A stretch of DNA of 40,000 nt from Botryococcus braunii. Lineage: Eukaryota; Chlorophyta; Trebouxiophyceae. Position numbers and translations under genes: made by a program. Below, one piece after another: positions 1 through 26,450 of the stretch (position 1 is the first letter of the stretch; each line of letters starts with the position of its first letter). The notes under the pieces are model-generated. The model did not search any database and was not told the origin of the DNA. It saw only the letters and a list, made by a program, of their open reading frames with translations. The stretch is taken from positions 2,501 through 42,500 of the forward strand of contig KV908500.1 of NCBI GenBank assembly GCA_002005505.1, given 5' to 3'.

Positions 1-111
1 CACCAGAGAGGTACGCAGGTCGCAAAACCCACGACATATGATGCGCATTAGAGACGTACGAATGCCCCACAACCGCGGGTATGTGCACCAGTGAGGTACG
101 CAGGCCGCTCA
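1..111. repeat. Direct repeat at window edge (period about 87 bp)
   Basis: The segment caccagagaggtacgcagg at the first bases recurs as caccagtgaggtacgcagg near position 87. This suggests the right-hand end of a longer tandem array lying mostly outside the window, inside the next EF-G intron. Confidence 0.45.
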
Positions 112-284
112 AGCCGCAACATGCATGAGCATGGCAACACAGAACTCGGAATTCGAGAGGGGTCGAATTTGAGTGGCTTTTTGGCACAAATTTCTCTACC
201 TTTTCAGATCGGGAAGGTCACGATCGTGGCAAATTTGGGACTGAAATGTGACCTCGCTCGATTTACAAGGGTACTGCCACTAAC

Positions 285-2967
<2,683 letters not shown>

Positions 2968-4213
2968 GTTGTTTATCTGGACACCCAAGCTCTGGCAAAC
3001 AAGATAAGAATGGGCAGAGACTGCATCTCCTTTCGACGTGATCGCGGACGCTTTCAAGCCGCAGGGCCCTCGGTACATTCACATCGTCGACCCCGTGAAG
3101 GACAGCGCTGGCTGCGGAGAAGATAGGCGGTCGTGGCCAGACCCTCCCACAGGTAGCACCAGAGACTAAAGTATTCTCCATTCAACAGATTTGGAATGAA
3201 ACATTTTATGTCCTTGTAGTGATATTGCGGGACGCCCAGGTATCGCCTTTGGTCGAGGTACGTTCCCCTGGGGAGTTGTTGACGACAATCTTCAAGTTGG
3301 TTGGCATTTTCTGAGACGATGGAGGTCACGAGGCTTGACTATTGATGTCTATATATATAATATACAATAATTACGCGTAGTTTGTTGAAAATTTCTTGGT
3401 GAACGCTGCTTGACTGTTGGGGGTTCCAGAACATCTGGTTCGACAACCTTCTTGCGACGTGTCCCAATCAGTCCCTGAGTGTCTTGCCGTTGTTGATTTT
3501 TTGTCGTCGGAAGTTTATAGGACGTAAAGACTTTAAAGGAAACTCTAACGGTGGTGTTTCCATAGACAAGGCAGATCGGGTCGTACATCGAATGGTCTAG
3601 GTCTTTGCAGAGGCAGTGCTCTGCGCTTGAAGCATTGCCGTATTTGAGGCCGTGATATCGGTCAATTTTTATCAAGTTTTTGAGGTTACACCTCCTGTAG
3701 GATATTTAGTGTCCTGTTCGGCTCTCTTACTTGTTAACGTCACATGTACAGTTTTCCCCGCACGAACTCAGCTTCTAAGTTCGAATGATATCTGTCTATA
3801 AACGTACCTAAATAAGTATGGCTGGGATGTGCGTGCTTTAAGTTCATAGGATCGCTTGTGCTTCTCCACAAGTGAGGACTTGTTTTGGTTGTGACAAACA
3901 TGGCAGGGCTTCCCATTTTACTCAAACTCGATACGGTATCAAATTGGCAATGAAAATCCGCTTTGTGATGGAAATTATGACTTTGGTCACACTTTGTTAT
4001 CTCCCTCTTCTTTCATTTGCCACGGTTACCATAAGAGATCCTGGTAAGGGTCTTATTTATGGTATGCAAGGCTGCTTTGATGCTAACCCTTTGAAGTTAT
4101 ACCTGCTGCAGGCACAGTGCTGTTGGACTCTTGCTCCTTATCTGCCACAGAGTCACGCTCAAACTCCCAGTATCACCTTCCAAGGAGAGTAGCTAGCAGC
4201 GAACGAATCTGCA
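2968..4213. promoter_or_regulatory. Divergent intergenic interval between EF-G and DnaJ
   Basis: About 1.25 kb separates the EF-G start on the minus strand from the DnaJ start on the plus strand, so both promoters must lie here if the start choices are right. The only obvious core-promoter-like feature is an AT stretch at about 3349-3370 (tctatatatataatataca). Which gene it would serve cannot be told. Open frames in this interval (minus strand 3054-3329 and 3349-3675) resemble nothing I recognise. Confidence 0.35.
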
Positions 4214-10903
<6,690 letters not shown>

Positions 10904-10948
10904 GGCTCCCTCTACTGGCTGTCCCGGCCCCTGTCAACAGCGACGGAG

Positions 10949-11148
10949 AGGACAATTTCCTTGAGTGCGATATTAATACGCTGCTTCTGAGAGTTAAAAA
11001 CGGTCACAGAATCGGATCTGCAGGTCTGCTTTGTGCCGCCGTTGCTGTGCTTCTACACTTGAAGATTCAGTCGGACCCTTCGAGCAGCTTTCCTGCTCGC
11101 AGCATCAAGCCTGACATTGTCACTGAGGATCACTATACAATAGGATGA
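10949..11148 (+). other. Possible alternative C-terminal tail of DnaJ with a membrane segment
   Basis: Just past the DnaJ stop a different frame reads on for about 65 codons to a TGA at 11146. It includes the hydrophobic run IGSAGLLCAAVAVLLHL flanked by basic residues, a plausible single membrane span. Splicing from a donor inside exon 7 (CGA G|gtatct at 10890) to an acceptor at 10948 would remove 59 bases including the stop and append this frame in phase. The intron would be at the lower size limit for plants. It may equally be chance or an old frameshifted extension. Confidence 0.3.
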
Positions 11149-12594
11149 TCGGGGGAAGACCTCGCTGAGGATCAGTAGAATTCCCTGGCCCCTATTCCAC
11201 CTCCGGTTGAGGCTTCGGCAAGTTGTCAGTGGTGATTTCGAATGACTCACCTGAGCCTGTAGACTTCACTGAAGGGGTTGCGCCACAAGGGGCGTCCAGA
11301 CAGCCTTTCAAACTAACTTTAGGATGTCAGCACTCCATAAAAACCTGATCTCATGCCTCAGTTGCTACTCAGTATCCTAGTTGCCAGACGTTTTTCCTTG
11401 TTCCAAGTCAGTCTCCGCCCCCAGACAGACTTTGGGGCTTCCGGTTAGGTGCAGGGCTTGAGTTTTCTCTCAGTTTATTGTGCAGGGCGGGGCGGAAAGC
11501 GCAGTCCCCCTCGCCTGCCAGACTTTTCATGGTCGTGGTATTTCAGGCCCTCGGCTTGTTATTACAGTGCTAATAGTTACATCTGGCGCTTAAGCATAGA
11601 GGTTGGCCTCACGGGGTCGACTGCTGGCCATGGGCCGTTGGGTCCATTTGACAAGGCTGCTGCAGCAATGTCAGTGCGAGTAAGCCTGTGGTTTGCTCCG
11701 TACGGGGGCCATTCAGATACTGTCGCAGGAGGCTGTGACATAATTAGATTAGAATCGAATATTATTGTGTAAAACTGCTCATTAAGTGGGTTGATGCCTG
11801 TGTGTAGCATATCCTTGGGACCTATATGAATTTTTTCTTGAGTGGGGAGGTGTGGAGCACCATAACAAAGATGTTCCCTGCGGAAATGATGACTGTTACG
11901 TTGGGAGAGGTGGTCACATGACACGTGTGGGCCCAGTGACTGGCCACAACATGTTGCTTGGGACGTAACTTCATGTGTGTAACCGGAGTTACTGTATTGG
12001 CTACTCATGGGAAGGGTTTAGTAATCACTTAACACGGTAGATGTTAGTTTACATGGTAAGTGTGTTACTTCATATGGCTATGCCGCTCCACTGGCAAGTA
12101 TGGCTACTAACGAGACGTTCCAAGGCAGAGGCATCCCTTTCATTCTTGGAAAGTTTTGCCTCGTAGATCGTGGCTCCATCTTGGGCCCATTCACCATAAA
12201 ATTCATTACCTGCTTTATCAGAGGCTCACCCCGGAATCTGCTGGTTGCTATGTAGCTGGTGGCTGCGGGTAATCAGAATCAAATGTTTTATCATCATGTT
12301 TATCATGCGGCAGCTAGCTCTTCACAATTTCTGCTGCAAGGACAGGGTGTTGTCACAGGGGGGAGGCCGAAGAGCTTGGCCCCTGCTGATGAGCGCCGAG
12401 TGCACAGAGGAAAGAACCACGGTGCCGAATCCGTAAGGTACACGTGCCTGAGCAGAGCCTGCCGCAGGTGACTTGTAGAGACTCTGTACTGTGACTGTTC
12501 CAGACACCTGGGCACCACTTGTACACTTTGTCTGCATTTGCACCAATTCTATTATGAATGTACAATGTGAGTTGGATGAGGCCATGCTTCATGC

Positions 12595-12622
12595 GGTCAA
12601 GTAACCGATCGGTTACTTGACC
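12595..12622. repeat. Perfect 28-bp palindrome
   Basis: Each half reads ggtcaagtaaccga, with no spacer. It would fold as a complete hairpin or cruciform. Confidence 0.95.
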
Positions 12623-13552
12623 TTTGTAGAACATTACTGGATATTTGGCCGTTCAACACCGCATTTCTCACTCCTCAAATGTTTTGGCCGGGCGCGCGCG
12701 CCCATTTGTGTGGGGGTATGAATGTGCGCACGTGCGGGTACTTGGCGTCGGACACACACATCTCAGCAAAGTTCGTCGTCCCTCTCATACATTGGCCGCA
12801 CAATGTAGTTCAGTAAATCCTGTCGTTTGCATTCTTTTATACATGCATTTACCTGCAGGCGCAGGGTATGGATGCAAAATGCAGTTTGTGGGGCCCTAAG
12901 GACTATGCTCACGAAGTTGTCAGGTCGTTGTGCAATATTATTCTGTTTCATTGAGGCCTCACTGGCGACATGAACATTTGGTTTGGTCTGCTTAGTGACG
13001 CAGCGTTTTTGGCAAGCATCGTTAGCATGCACCAACGTGCAAGGTGACTACCTATGGCATAAACCAACAAATAGCTGCCCACACATAGAGGTATGGAAAA
13101 AAGAGAGCTGTAGCTAACTTGCCAGATCTATATCTACTGGTGAAAATTTGTGCCTCGTGTACATTTGCACAGCAGTGCGGACAGGGACTCACGGGAAGAT
13201 GTAGAGGAACTGATGACGTTACAAAGACCTGCCTAAAAGTCCGGAAAGAGCCGCTTCTTGGCCTTGTGTTATCACTCTGGTCAAATTAACCAATCCTCTC
13301 CTGCACGCAGCCATATGCTTTGCACACTTGCAGGAGACGATCCCCGCGTTTTACGTCTGCAAATTAAACACGAGGAAGCACGAAAGCCCAGGAATAGGGC
13401 ACCAGTGACTTGTGAAGCAATAATCTGGGTTGCAAGTGTGGTGTTTATGAGATGATAGTTCTACGGTAGATTACTGTACCAGTTTACCGTGAACAAATGC
13501 AGAAAATGGTGCCCACGTGAACTAGTGGAGGCATGAAAGTGCCATGTGGCAT

Positions 13553-13690
13553 GCAGGGCACCGCACACGCAGCCCGATGCAGGGCACAGCACACAGAGGC
13601 ACGTGCAGGGCAGCGCACACGCGGCCCCACGCACGGAACCGCACATGCAGTCCCGCACAGCGCAACTCGCACGCAGCGCACGGCAGACCC
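13553..13690. repeat. Degenerate GC-rich short repeat (gcacacgcag-like)
   Basis: Words such as gcagggca, cgcacacgcag and ccgcacatgcag recur every 10-22 bases. It is open in some frames on both strands, but the composition explains that. Confidence 0.6.
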
Positions 13691-13921
13691 CACAGAGCCA
13701 GTAGTCTACTAGGTCCAGACCCCTCATTTTTAATGCTCTATGCTTGTTGCGGATGATGAACACCAACACTCAAATGTACGAGATTGTACTTGACAAGAAC
13801 CGCGGTGTTCAGCCAGTACTTAATGATGAATTGCTACCTGGTCCACACGAATCTCTCAGGGACCACTAACTGAAATGCGAAGAAATGTCCGGAGCTGCAA
13901 ATGACGATCGAAAACTCCGAT

Positions 13922-14639
13922 GCATACATAGATCAAATTCAGATCTGGACAGGTCTGATCTGCTGACCTACGGATATGTGTGTTCGGACTAAACATCAAG
14001 TTCCCACGAACATGCAATAATGACGTGACTGATAATGGAACCCCAACGGTTTCAAACGAATGATATCATAGATACCTGTTCGTTGCTAAAGCGGCGTACG
14101 GAGCCTCATGCATATGTGCAATTATAATATGTTTACTGCCTCATGCATATGTGCAATTATAATCTGTAATTACCATTTCTAGTATGAACGAAGGTACACT
14201 TGATCAATGTCGATCAATTGTTTCATGAACATCTACGATATCCTCAAACACGTACGGATCATCTGGTCCATGACCATGCGGGTCACAAATTTGTGTCCCA
14301 ACACCACTTGTGTCCAAACTTGAAATTTTTGGACGGGTCTTGGAGTGGGCACTGAACAATGCTATGCATGAAAACAACAATCTGTGCTCCTACCTGCCTG
14401 CTTGTGTGTAGTCATTTTACTCAGCCTAGTGAATAACAAAAGCAAATGCTGGCAATGCACGAAGTGGCTTGCAAGCATTGCAGAGATTGCAAAGTTTCCA
14501 GAAGTATACGTACGCACGACACCTACACATGTCATTGGCTGCAAAGTATTGGGAGTTGTGACCTTCATATGACGCCATGCGTGTTTGCAATGGCCAGTCT
14601 TGCTCTTCCAAGACATCGCGTTTCCAAGAGATATCTATT
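13922..14639. repeat. Dispersed 0.7-kb repeat, copy A
   Basis: Clearly similar (about 80-90 percent by eye) and in the same orientation as 35944-36623. Shared landmarks in order are gatcaa(a/g)ttcagatctggac, gcatatgtgc, caaatttgtgtcccaaca, acaatctgtgctc, cacctacacatgtcattggc and ttccaagagatatctatt. Copy A contains an internal direct duplication at about 14104-14162 (gcctcatgcatatgtgcaat twice) and about 25 extra bases near 14470. No long ORF is conserved between copies and no terminal repeats were found. It is probably a non-autonomous or decayed mobile element. Confidence 0.8.
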
Positions 14640-14721
14640 CACAGCAACACTTTAGAGCGCCACGTGACAGCCACCAGACACAGATAGCTACCCTTTAGGC
14701 ACAGCATGTACTGCTACCCGG

Positions 14722-14755
14722 GTCCCATTAGTAATGGGCCCATTACTAATGGGAC
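14722..14755. repeat. Perfect 34-bp palindrome
   Basis: The half-site is gtcccattagtaatggg, centred on ggg|ccc, with no spacer. It lies about 80 bp beyond the end of dispersed repeat copy A and is absent from the equivalent position of copy B. Confidence 0.95.
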
Positions 14756-15234
14756 GATGATGGGTGTTGCTGCAGCTGGTGTTCTGGGTGCAGCTCTACT
14801 CCGTGAACAGCACGGAGCAACAGAAGAAACACGCTCTTTGAATACGGTGATGGAGCAGACACTTTCAGAGCATTCAAGTAGACAAACACACGCATTTATC
14901 TTGATCAACGGCAATTGTAACGTTCAACGATACTAAATGTTCAAGCACTGTGGAGAACATATGTGACCAATCCTAGCGTATTCCGCCAAAACTAGAGTCG
15001 CTCGGCTTCTTATTCAACAAGCAAGCCGAGTCCAAAGGGCCGGTCCTGAAGTGTCAATGCAGGGCAGTATTGGATACATTATCACATAAAGCTGAGAGAG
15101 TGACCTTCGCCACAGTGGCCTACAAAAAGAGCAAAGAATTAACAAGATATTGCAGCATCGCGATGTTCAAACGAGAATATTCTCAGGCCGATTGACCCGA
15201 GGAAAGCTCCACCAGGCGTAGGAAAGAACAGCTC

Positions 15235-21910
<6,676 letters not shown>

Positions 21911-22072
21911 ACTGCAGGAAAGACTGCTTTGGTCATTACAACTCGATTTATGTGGCCCCAAATAAAACAAGCAGAGGAGTGTGATAATGTTTGATGCCTA
22001 TGGCCACATTTTTTCATGAGATCAGTCAATTACTTAACTGTGTGGTAAATAGAATTGCTCTTTGATTGAGGA

Positions 22073-22144
22073 TTTGATGGGCACTCCAGAGATTGTGAAA
22101 TCTGGCCATGACCAGATTTCACACTGTCCGGAGTGCCCGTCAAA
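22073..22144. repeat. 72-nt hairpin (miRNA-precursor-like or mini-foldback)
   Basis: A 15-bp outer stem (tttgatgggcactcc with ggagtgcccgtcaaa, one G-U) is followed by a 7/7 internal loop. An 11-bp inner stem (gtgaaatctgg with ccagatttcac) closes on a 6-base loop. It lies about 160 bp upstream of the start of the MACPF-like/WSC gene. Confidence 0.7.
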
Positions 22145-24116
22145 GATTTTCAAGTAAGAAGAAGGAACCCCGTTAATCACACATATGCTGTGTGCCTGTG
22201 CTCTGGAATGAATATGCATATGCACATGCATGCACGCATGTATTCCGAGTAAAGGCTTCATATATCAGCAAGTGGTTGTCAGCACCTCTAACCTCTAAAG
22301 CTTGTGGAGGTATTTGCAGGTTATACGCAGAACTAGCTAGTTAAATCGTAAAAATGCTGATGGTTTTGGAGAGAGACTTTCAGACTAGATCTGAATGCAA
22401 GATAAAGCACTAAGACTTTAACAAGATTCAATAAAAGGGGGTGTTGCATGTGCACGGGGCCCCTGTTTGAACCCCAGAAGCAATCGATGATTACTGATGT
22501 GTAGTTGAACTCCTTAACAAACAGCCATTCCTGTAATAAGAATCAGTCACTTAAAATATGGGCTAGCTATTGGGTCCAAAGATTTGTTGTATGTATCTCA
22601 AGGAGAAAAACATATAAAAAGAGCCTTCTATCGAAGGTCTCTCCCAAATAACCTTTACCGATACCTCTTTTAGCCGGTGGATTGACAATACAAACTTCAA
22701 ATTTATCTATTAATCAACTATTTTGTAATTCAACTTCAAAACAGCTGCAAATATGTTGCTCTGCATCTGAAACAAGAACCCTGCTGAAATCTGTGGTCTA
22801 TGATTTTTTGTGTGTCTCTGTAAGCCAGGACTCGATCGTTAAATCATTCTTAGGGGAAAAAAGATAAAGGGAAAATAAACAGAAATAATTCTACGAGCAG
22901 TAATCGTATACACTATAGAGCAACGGCACCCGCAGGAACTTGGTTAACCATCTGACGATTATACCTGCTGTGCAGGATACATTAAGTTCGGGCCTGTCTA
23001 CGTAGTATACACACCAACGTAAGTATCAATGACTTTCAGACATTTGACGTCCGCCTAACTACGTTCGACTGAGCACGAGTGCGGACGGATCACGCCCATG
23101 TCGTGCATCGATAAATCAATACCGGTAGTAGGGTGCCATTTTTTGGCCCCCAGAAAGGGCCAGAATGTCACGGTCGAAAGGTTCACCGCGTACCTGACTT
23201 TCGCGGATCGAATCCTTAGCACTTTTTGAGGGTGGCCCTGTTGGAAAGCAAAAGATATCTTATGGATGTTACAATCAGTTTTTCATCTTTGGCACTTGCA
23301 AAATGACATGAAGGTTTGCGAGTCTCAAAGTTCAGGGTCTTCTTCCCCACCAATGCCGGGGTACGCACACGTAACACATATACATACTTGAAATGGATAT
23401 TTTAATACTTATTAAATTCCATTGAAAAAGCATTACAGTGGTAATTTGGCACATGCAAAAGTTTACCGCCACCATGCAGTACTGATTTGTATGTGGGGCA
23501 TGACATATTACCCAGGCTCAATCACAATGCTCTGTACGAATAAACGAGATTATATAAACTGAAAACTGGTATAACATTGAAAATGCCAAAGCATTCGAAT
23601 GCAAAAATCGATGACTGGCTACATGGACCTGGTTTCCGAATTCCCAAAGCACTCAACTGCACTGCACTGTCGGGCCTGTCATATTTTCGCACTAAGAATA
23701 AAATTTATATAGAAATTCCAGAATTGTAAGTGATTTATCTCACGATAACAGAGACTGAAGTTGAACCAAGTAAAGAGTCGGGAATATCGCATGGGCCAAA
23801 TTTACCTTCGTCAACTGCTCCCGGAGTCCAAAAACCCTTCTGAACAGCAGTGAAAGAAACAAACAACTGGAAGTTTTGTAGGCCCTCTACATTGCTAGAG
23901 TGCTTTGCCAAGACAATGGTTACTCTGATCCGGATCCGCTGACAGGTTCAGCGTTTGTTCAGTCTGCAGTCCAGGTTTTGACAAAAGCAAAACCTTCGGA
24001 GTTGAGACCAGAGAAAAGCAGTGCACAACTTGATTTTGCGAATTCTGTAATGGTGGAGTCGTTTGGGAGGCGTCTTATCTTGAGCGCTGTTTAGATATTT
24101 TCTTCCCGGGTTCAAG
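22145..24116. other. AT-rich interval with no recognised gene
   Basis: Only short, unsupported open frames are present on either strand. Nothing repetitive stands out. Upstream regulatory DNA of the minus-strand secreted-protein gene may lie in its left part. Confidence 0.5.
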
Positions 24117-24491
24117 TTCTCAGGCCGGACCAAGTCGGCTGAGAAACGGCAGCACAGTGCCGGATCAGGGGGAAAGACCACAGCGAGGACCGGGTCTTGT
24201 CCTCGGTTAATCTCGGACGTGTCATGGACAATTCGTGGTCGTTTCCGGAGAAGGGAGGGATGCCACTAGATACCACGACTCTCTCGGCTCGACTCGTGGT
24301 AGAGTCTAGCAACTTTTTTGTGTGTGGCAAACCTAGCGTCCCTTCCAGCTCGGGCAAGGTCCACGAATTCTCCGGGTTAAGTCCACGATTTTTCCAGATG
24401 CGATCCGGGGTCCCTAATGCCTTTTCCCCCAGTTTTTCCACGGCTGCAGAGCTGTTTTGCCGTTCTCAGCCGAGTTCGTCCGGACTCAGAA
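24117..24491. mobile_element. Foldback / MITE-like element with long terminal inverted repeats
   Basis: The left end reads ttctcaggccggaccaagtc then ggctgagaaacggcagcac. The reverse complement of the right end reads ttctgagtccggacgaactc then ggctgagaacggcaaaac. The inverted similarity continues imperfectly inward (gggggaaa, attcgtgg). Short arms also recur near the centre (taccacgactctc / ctcgtggta around 24272-24300). No coding capacity. A clear target-site duplication was not found. Confidence 0.65.
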
Positions 24492-24550
24492 GAGAGACAG
24501 AATTACATCATATTATATCATTACATTGTGGTACCGGCTACTATTAGGTT

Positions 24551-25032
24551 TAATGTACCCCTATAGGGGACCTAGCCAGCTGGGAATATGCGTCAAAAAT
24601 ACCGGATTAAGTAATATGCTGGGGTGGGAGGTTTAGTAAGCCGGACCACATACAGAGTATAATATCTTTTTCCCGCACTCTGCATGACACCTTCCTAAAT
24701 TTTGTACACTCGTTTCCATCCCAATTCTCTCTGCATGCCAGCTGGTTGCGTAAACGGTGTATCGCTTTTTTAATGTAAGGGACCTAGCAAGTTGGATTAT
24801 GCGTCAAAATGCCGGATTACCTAGCATGCTCGGGAGGGGTTTAATAAGCTAAACCCTACAGGAGCTTTAGTAAGCTGGACCCTACATACATGTAACATAA
24901 TCTCTTCTTCCCGCACTCATGCTGCTGCATGACATCTAGATTTTGCTAAATTCTGAAGATCTTGCTAAACTCTGAAATACTTGCTTCCATCCCAAGTTTC
25001 TCCGCATGCCATGGCAACGCAATCAGCTGGCC
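24551..25032. repeat. Diverged tandem duplication of a block of about 0.2 kb
   Basis: 24551-24746 and 24772-25032 share, in order: taatgta..gggacctagc, atgcgtcaaaa, ccggatta, gggaggtttagtaagc / ggggtttaataagct, cccgcactc, tgcatgaca, tccatccca and gcatgcca..agctgg. Copy 2 carries a small extra repeat (aagcta..ccctacaggagctttagt). Confidence 0.65.
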
Positions 25033-25219
25033 AGCTGGCATGCGGAGTAGACGAGCCAATTGGAAGGGAAACAAGTTTCATAACGTGGCTCCCTTCTTCC
25101 AAGCAATGGGGAACACGCGTACTTGTTCCCGTATGGCTGGACAAAAAACTGAGAATCACTCGGGTGCAATACATTTAGGATTGTGTTTTATAGTAATTAG
25201 TACAATCCACCCGGGTATT

Positions 25220-25241
25220 CTGGGGTGGGGCCCCACCCCAG
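25220..25241. repeat. Perfect 22-bp GC-rich palindrome
   Basis: The half-site is ctggggtgggg, centred on gggg|cccc. Confidence 0.95.
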
Positions 25242-26050
25242 TATACACAGATTTGGACTCATAATCACAACGTCAAACATGAACATTCCCGACGTCACAT
25301 CTGAACATTCCCGTACGTTACACATGTGACATAGAAATAGAATGCCTTTCCCGAAGCACAAAGCAATGAAAGCAGATTGCAAGCCGCTTGGATATGTGAT
25401 TCCGCTGTGCACACGGTCGTGATGAACACCATGTTATTTTTCACTGTCCAGCTCTCACCCCTGTGCGGAACCGCTACCCCCAGTTGTTCTATAGTCCCGC
25501 AAGGTCTTTCAGGCTGTTCATTTTGTTTGGCATGTTTGGCATGCTGACTTGCGTGCGGTTATATTATTCATCTCAGACACATTCCAGGCTAGTGCAGACT
25601 TACGCGGCATGCGGTGACTTGGCCGCGTGTGTGGCTGCCTCCCCCCTAAAGCTTTCCCTCCGTTCCCTCTAGAGATCTTCCTTTGCTCCGTTGTGTCTCC
25701 AGTACTGGTTCAGCTACCTCGTGTGGCTTGTTGTTGTTTTGCTTGACGAGCACGAGCTCCAAACCAAACCAATATCAGTACCAAATTTGATACTGATCAG
25801 TTTCATCATTGCAGCCGCTGTGGGTCGCCAGCTGTCTGCAGACTGCTCGCTGGTGTGACGTGTAGGTTGAAACATTTCGTTTGGTTGGGTTTAAAAACTG
25901 TTTAATTTTTTCATTCATGACCGACGCACGAACATATATGCCTCCGCAGCTGTACAATGATGGCCTGGTCCAAAATCCCCTGGAGCCTCTGCAACAAGGC
26001 CAGCGCATATCAGGATGCAACCTTCCAAGTGTTTCAAATGAAAAGGCTAT
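25242..26050. other. Interval with no recognised gene
   Basis: Short open frames on both strands match nothing I know. It precedes the retrotransposon fragment. Confidence 0.4.
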
Positions 26051-26450
26051 TCACGCGCCAGCAAGACAGCATATATGTATAGCGGGTCTGCTTGTCTTAG
26101 GCAGCGCGCGGGGCTGCCCCACCAGGCACGAAGTGCCGCAATTGGCGGCGCGGCCCGCGGTGAGAAATGACGAGCCAACGATGTTGATGGAATGGTCGCT
26201 ACCCTCCTCCAACGCGTGGAGGAGGGGTTCTGCACGATGGCACTCCTGGCCTCGGACAGCCGTGGGAAAGGCTGGTTCCAAGGTGACGTGCTGACGAGCA
26301 GATGCAAGGACTGCATCGAGGCCATACGCACGAGTGATGCCGGCCGACAATTGCTAGATCCGCCCCTGAGGTGCAGTGAACAGCATGGTCGCCCCAGACA
26401 TCCAACTCCCGCTAGCAACACGGTCATTGGGCTCCAGGCTGGAAAATGGG
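26051..26450 (-). pseudogene. Degenerate non-LTR retrotransposon fragment (C-terminal part of ORF2)
   Basis: The minus strand reads ELDVWGDHAVHC followed by GADLAIVGRH, the C..DxxGDHAxxC..RHN signature found after the reverse transcriptase domain in many algal and animal non-LTR elements. Downstream, in a shifted frame, is DAVLASARQHVTLEPAFP, matching the usual continuation. An in-frame TAG (26412-26414) lies just before the motif and the frame shifts after RHH, so the copy is dead. No poly-A tail or target duplication was located. Confidence 0.5.

Larger units (their letters stand above)
11149..13921. other. Gene-poor interval downstream of DnaJ
   Basis: No open frame here resembles a known protein, and several short frames overlap on both strands without splice support. 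It holds a perfect palindrome at 12595-12622 and a CACGCAG/GCACA-rich degenerate repeat at 13553-13690. The first few hundred bases should include the DnaJ 3' UTR, but I cannot place a polyadenylation site. Confidence 0.5.

Noticed and set aside
3054..3675. Two minus-strand open frames in the EF-G/DnaJ intergenic region
   Set aside because: No recognisable domain and no splice links; they overlap the likely promoter region.
12259..12471. Plus-strand frame ending near a donor-like gtaaggtacacg
   Set aside because: No homology or partner exon was found; the opposite strand is equally open.
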